The position numbers were made by a program, and so were the translations under genes. DNA of 14,411 nucleotides from Alphaproteobacteria bacterium (lineage in GTDB: Bacteria > Pseudomonadota > Alphaproteobacteria > RUG11792), in NCBI GenBank assembly GCA_017450545.1, contig JAFSTL010000073.1, positions 1-14,411 of the forward strand, in the 5' to 3' direction. Of the stretch, positions 13,377 through 14,411 are shown in pieces. Every line of letters begins with the position of its first letter. The stretch's first letter is position 1. The notes under the pieces are model-generated. The model worked only from the letters and a program-made list of their open reading frames with translations, had not been told where the DNA came from and made no database searches.

Positions 13377-13406
13377 TTAGCAAGAACATCCAATTTGTGA
13401 TATCAT
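13377..13406 (+). promoter_or_regulatory. Promoter for infA-uvrB
   Basis: TATCAT at 13401-13406 with TGA at 13398-13400 is an extended -10. TTAGCA at 13377-13382 is a partial -35 with an 18-base spacer. It begins one base after the stop of paralogue B. The leader of about 23 bases has AGAGGAT at 13414-13420, rather far from the infA ATG. Confidence 0.55.
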
Positions 13407-13435
13407 TGTATCTAGAGGATATGTTTTTATTATTT

Positions 13436-13654
13436 ATGTCAAAAGAGGATTTGGTTGAGTTTAATGGATCGGTGTTGGAGGTTTTGCCGAATACGATGTT
13501 TAGAGTGGAACTTGAAAATGGACACAAAATTCTTGCGCATGCGTCTGGGAAGATGAAGAAAAATCGTATAAGAATTTTGGTTGGAGACAAAGTTAAAGTT
13601 GAAATGACGCCATACGACCTCGATAAAGGGCGGATTATTTTCAGAGAGAAGTAA
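13436..13654 (+). CDS. infA: Translation initiation factor IF-1
   Basis: IF-1 occupies the A site of the 30S subunit during initiation. The 72 residues from the ATG at 13436 ([20 protein letters not shown]) match the universal IF-1 length and sequence. The core is [20 protein letters not shown], followed by [17 protein letters not shown] and [10 protein letters not shown], forming one OB-fold (S1-like) domain. Upstream in-frame starts at 13397 and 13421 would add residues never seen in IF-1, and the first overlaps the -10 box. The ribosome binding site is weak: AGAGGA ends about 16 bases upstream. The stop codon TAA at 13652-13654 is followed at once by the uvrB ATG. Confidence 0.96.
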   Translation: MSKEDLVEFNGSVLEVLPNTMFRVELENGHKILAHASGKMKKNRIRILVGDKVKVEMTPYDLDKGRIIFREK

Positions 13655-14411
13655 ATGGATTTTCAGCTGATTTCCGACTATAGACCTGCAGGAGATCAGG
13701 GAAAAGCCATCGATTTTCTAACAACCGGAGTTCAAAAAGGAGTTAGTGACCAGGTTCTTGTTGGAGTGACAGGCTCGGGGAAAACTTTCACCGTTGCTAA
13801 TGTCATACAGAATCTGAACCGTCCGACTTTGATAATGACACACAACAAGACTTTGGCTGCGCAAATTTTTTCTGAAATGCAGGTGTTTTTTCCGAATAAT
13901 GCTGTCGAGTATTTTGTGTCATATTATGACTATTACCAACCTGAAGCATACGTCGCACATTCGGACACATATATCGAAAAAACTTCATCGATAAATGAGG
14001 AAATTGACCGAATGCGGCATTCTGCGACACGCTCTTTGTTAGAGCGTCACGATGTGATAATCGTCGCTAGTGTTTCGTGTATATATGGTATTGGTGCAAT
14101 CGAAAGCTATACCGATGTTATATTACCTTTGAAGACAGGCGCACATATTTCACCACAAAGACTTTGCAGGCAACTAGCTGATTTGCAATATCAGCGAAAT
14201 GACCTTGAATTTAAACGTGGAATTTTCAGGTCAACTGGGGAAACTATCGAGATTTTTCCTGCACACAAAACTGATTCGTTTTGGAAAATCAGTTTTTTTG
14301 GTGATGAGATAGAGGAAATCACGGAAATCGAGTATCCGTCGATGAAAAAAGTTTGCAAGCTTTGTGAAATCAAGATTTTCTCAAATTCGCACTATGTCGC
14401 GACAGTTGATG
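13655..14411 (+). CDS. uvrB: Excinuclease ABC subunit B UvrB (3' end outside window)
   Basis: UvrB is the damage-verifying helicase-like subunit of nucleotide excision repair. It is loaded by UvrA and recruits UvrC. About 252 codons are visible, open to the right edge, out of a usual total of about 660-700. The sequence starts MDFQLISDYRPAGDQGKAID. Walker A is VGVTGSGKTFT (about 36-46). Motif Ia is MTHNKTLAAQIFSEM. The beta-hairpin that inserts between DNA strands carries YYDYYQPEAYV (about 92-102), followed by EKTSSINEEIDRMRHSATRS and VASVSCIYGIG. EKTSS has Thr where Asp or Glu is usual. The ATG directly follows the infA stop (TAAATG) with only a weak purine tract (GAGAGAAG, 13644-13651) upstream, which suggests translational coupling to infA. 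The pairing of infA with uvrB is not one I know as a standard operon. Confidence 0.96.
   Translation, partial: MDFQLISDYRPAGDQGKAIDFLTTGVQKGVSDQVLVGVTGSGKTFTVANVIQNLNRPTLIMTHNKTLAAQIFSEMQVFFPNNAVEYFVSYYDYYQPEAYVAHSDTYIEKTSSINEEIDRMRHSATRSLLERHDVIIVASVSCIYGIGAIESYTDVILPLKTGAHISPQRLCRQLADLQYQRNDLEFKRGIFRSTGETIEIFPAHKTDSFWKISFFGDEIEEITEIEYPSMKKVCKLCEIKIFSNSHYVATVD

Noticed and set aside
13397..13435. Longer IF-1 beginning at GTG 13397
   Set aside because: The GTG lies inside the -10 region, and the extra 13 residues do not belong to IF-1, whose 72-residue form starts exactly at 13436.
1..14411. CRISPR arrays, insertion sequences, toxin-antitoxin or phage-defence modules
   Set aside because: I saw no regularly spaced repeats, transposase genes or terminal inverted repeats, and no paired small genes of that kind; the gene content is housekeeping plus the exported proteins.

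Overview
The window looks like a piece of chromosome from a low-GC alphaproteobacterium, probably a host-associated or intracellular one of the Rickettsiales/Holosporales kind. This is an inference. It rests on the order ntrY-ntrX-trkA, which is typical of Alphaproteobacteria, an AT-rich sequence with A/T-rich third codon positions, short intergenic spaces, and the reduced or eroded forms of several proteins. I cannot name the genus from the sequence alone.

Layout from left to right. (1) Positions 1-1363 hold the 5'-truncated end of a gene for an exported protein of unknown function. (2) Positions 1540-2649 hold rpsU (ribosomal protein S21) and fabI (enoyl-ACP reductase), each with its own promoter. 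(3) Positions 2820-4122 form a tight RNA-modification cluster: tRNA-Asp(GUC), then tadA (tRNA adenosine deaminase) starting four bases after the tRNA CCA end, then an rluB/rsuA-type pseudouridine synthase overlapping tadA. (4) Positions 4062-5017 hold a possible small coiled-coil ORF on the minus strand and an exported, lysine/glutamine-rich coiled-coil protein on the plus strand, neither recognised. (5) Positions 5131-10539 are a four-gene run, ntrY-ntrX-trkA-prmC, joined by overlaps or a 6-base gap: a two-component system, a potassium-uptake regulatory subunit and the release-factor methyltransferase. (6) Positions 10653-11852 encode a divergent SLC1-type (glutamate/dicarboxylate symporter fold) membrane transporter. 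(7) Positions 11960-13375 encode a second exported protein, clearly paralogous to the one at the left edge. (8) Positions 13436-14411 hold infA (IF-1) followed with no gap by the 5' part of uvrB, which runs off the window.

Most of the window is housekeeping. The least explained material is the pair of exported paralogues that bracket it, which share several motif blocks in their N-terminal halves and diverge in their C-terminal halves. Other points of note are an NtrX whose Walker A and sensor II residues are eroded, an SLC1-like transporter that has lost the usual cation and substrate motifs, a tRNA-mRNA co-transcript, and a recurring extended -10 promoter (TGN-TATNNT-like) upstream of nearly every transcription unit. 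I saw no insertion sequence, CRISPR array, rRNA or phage module.
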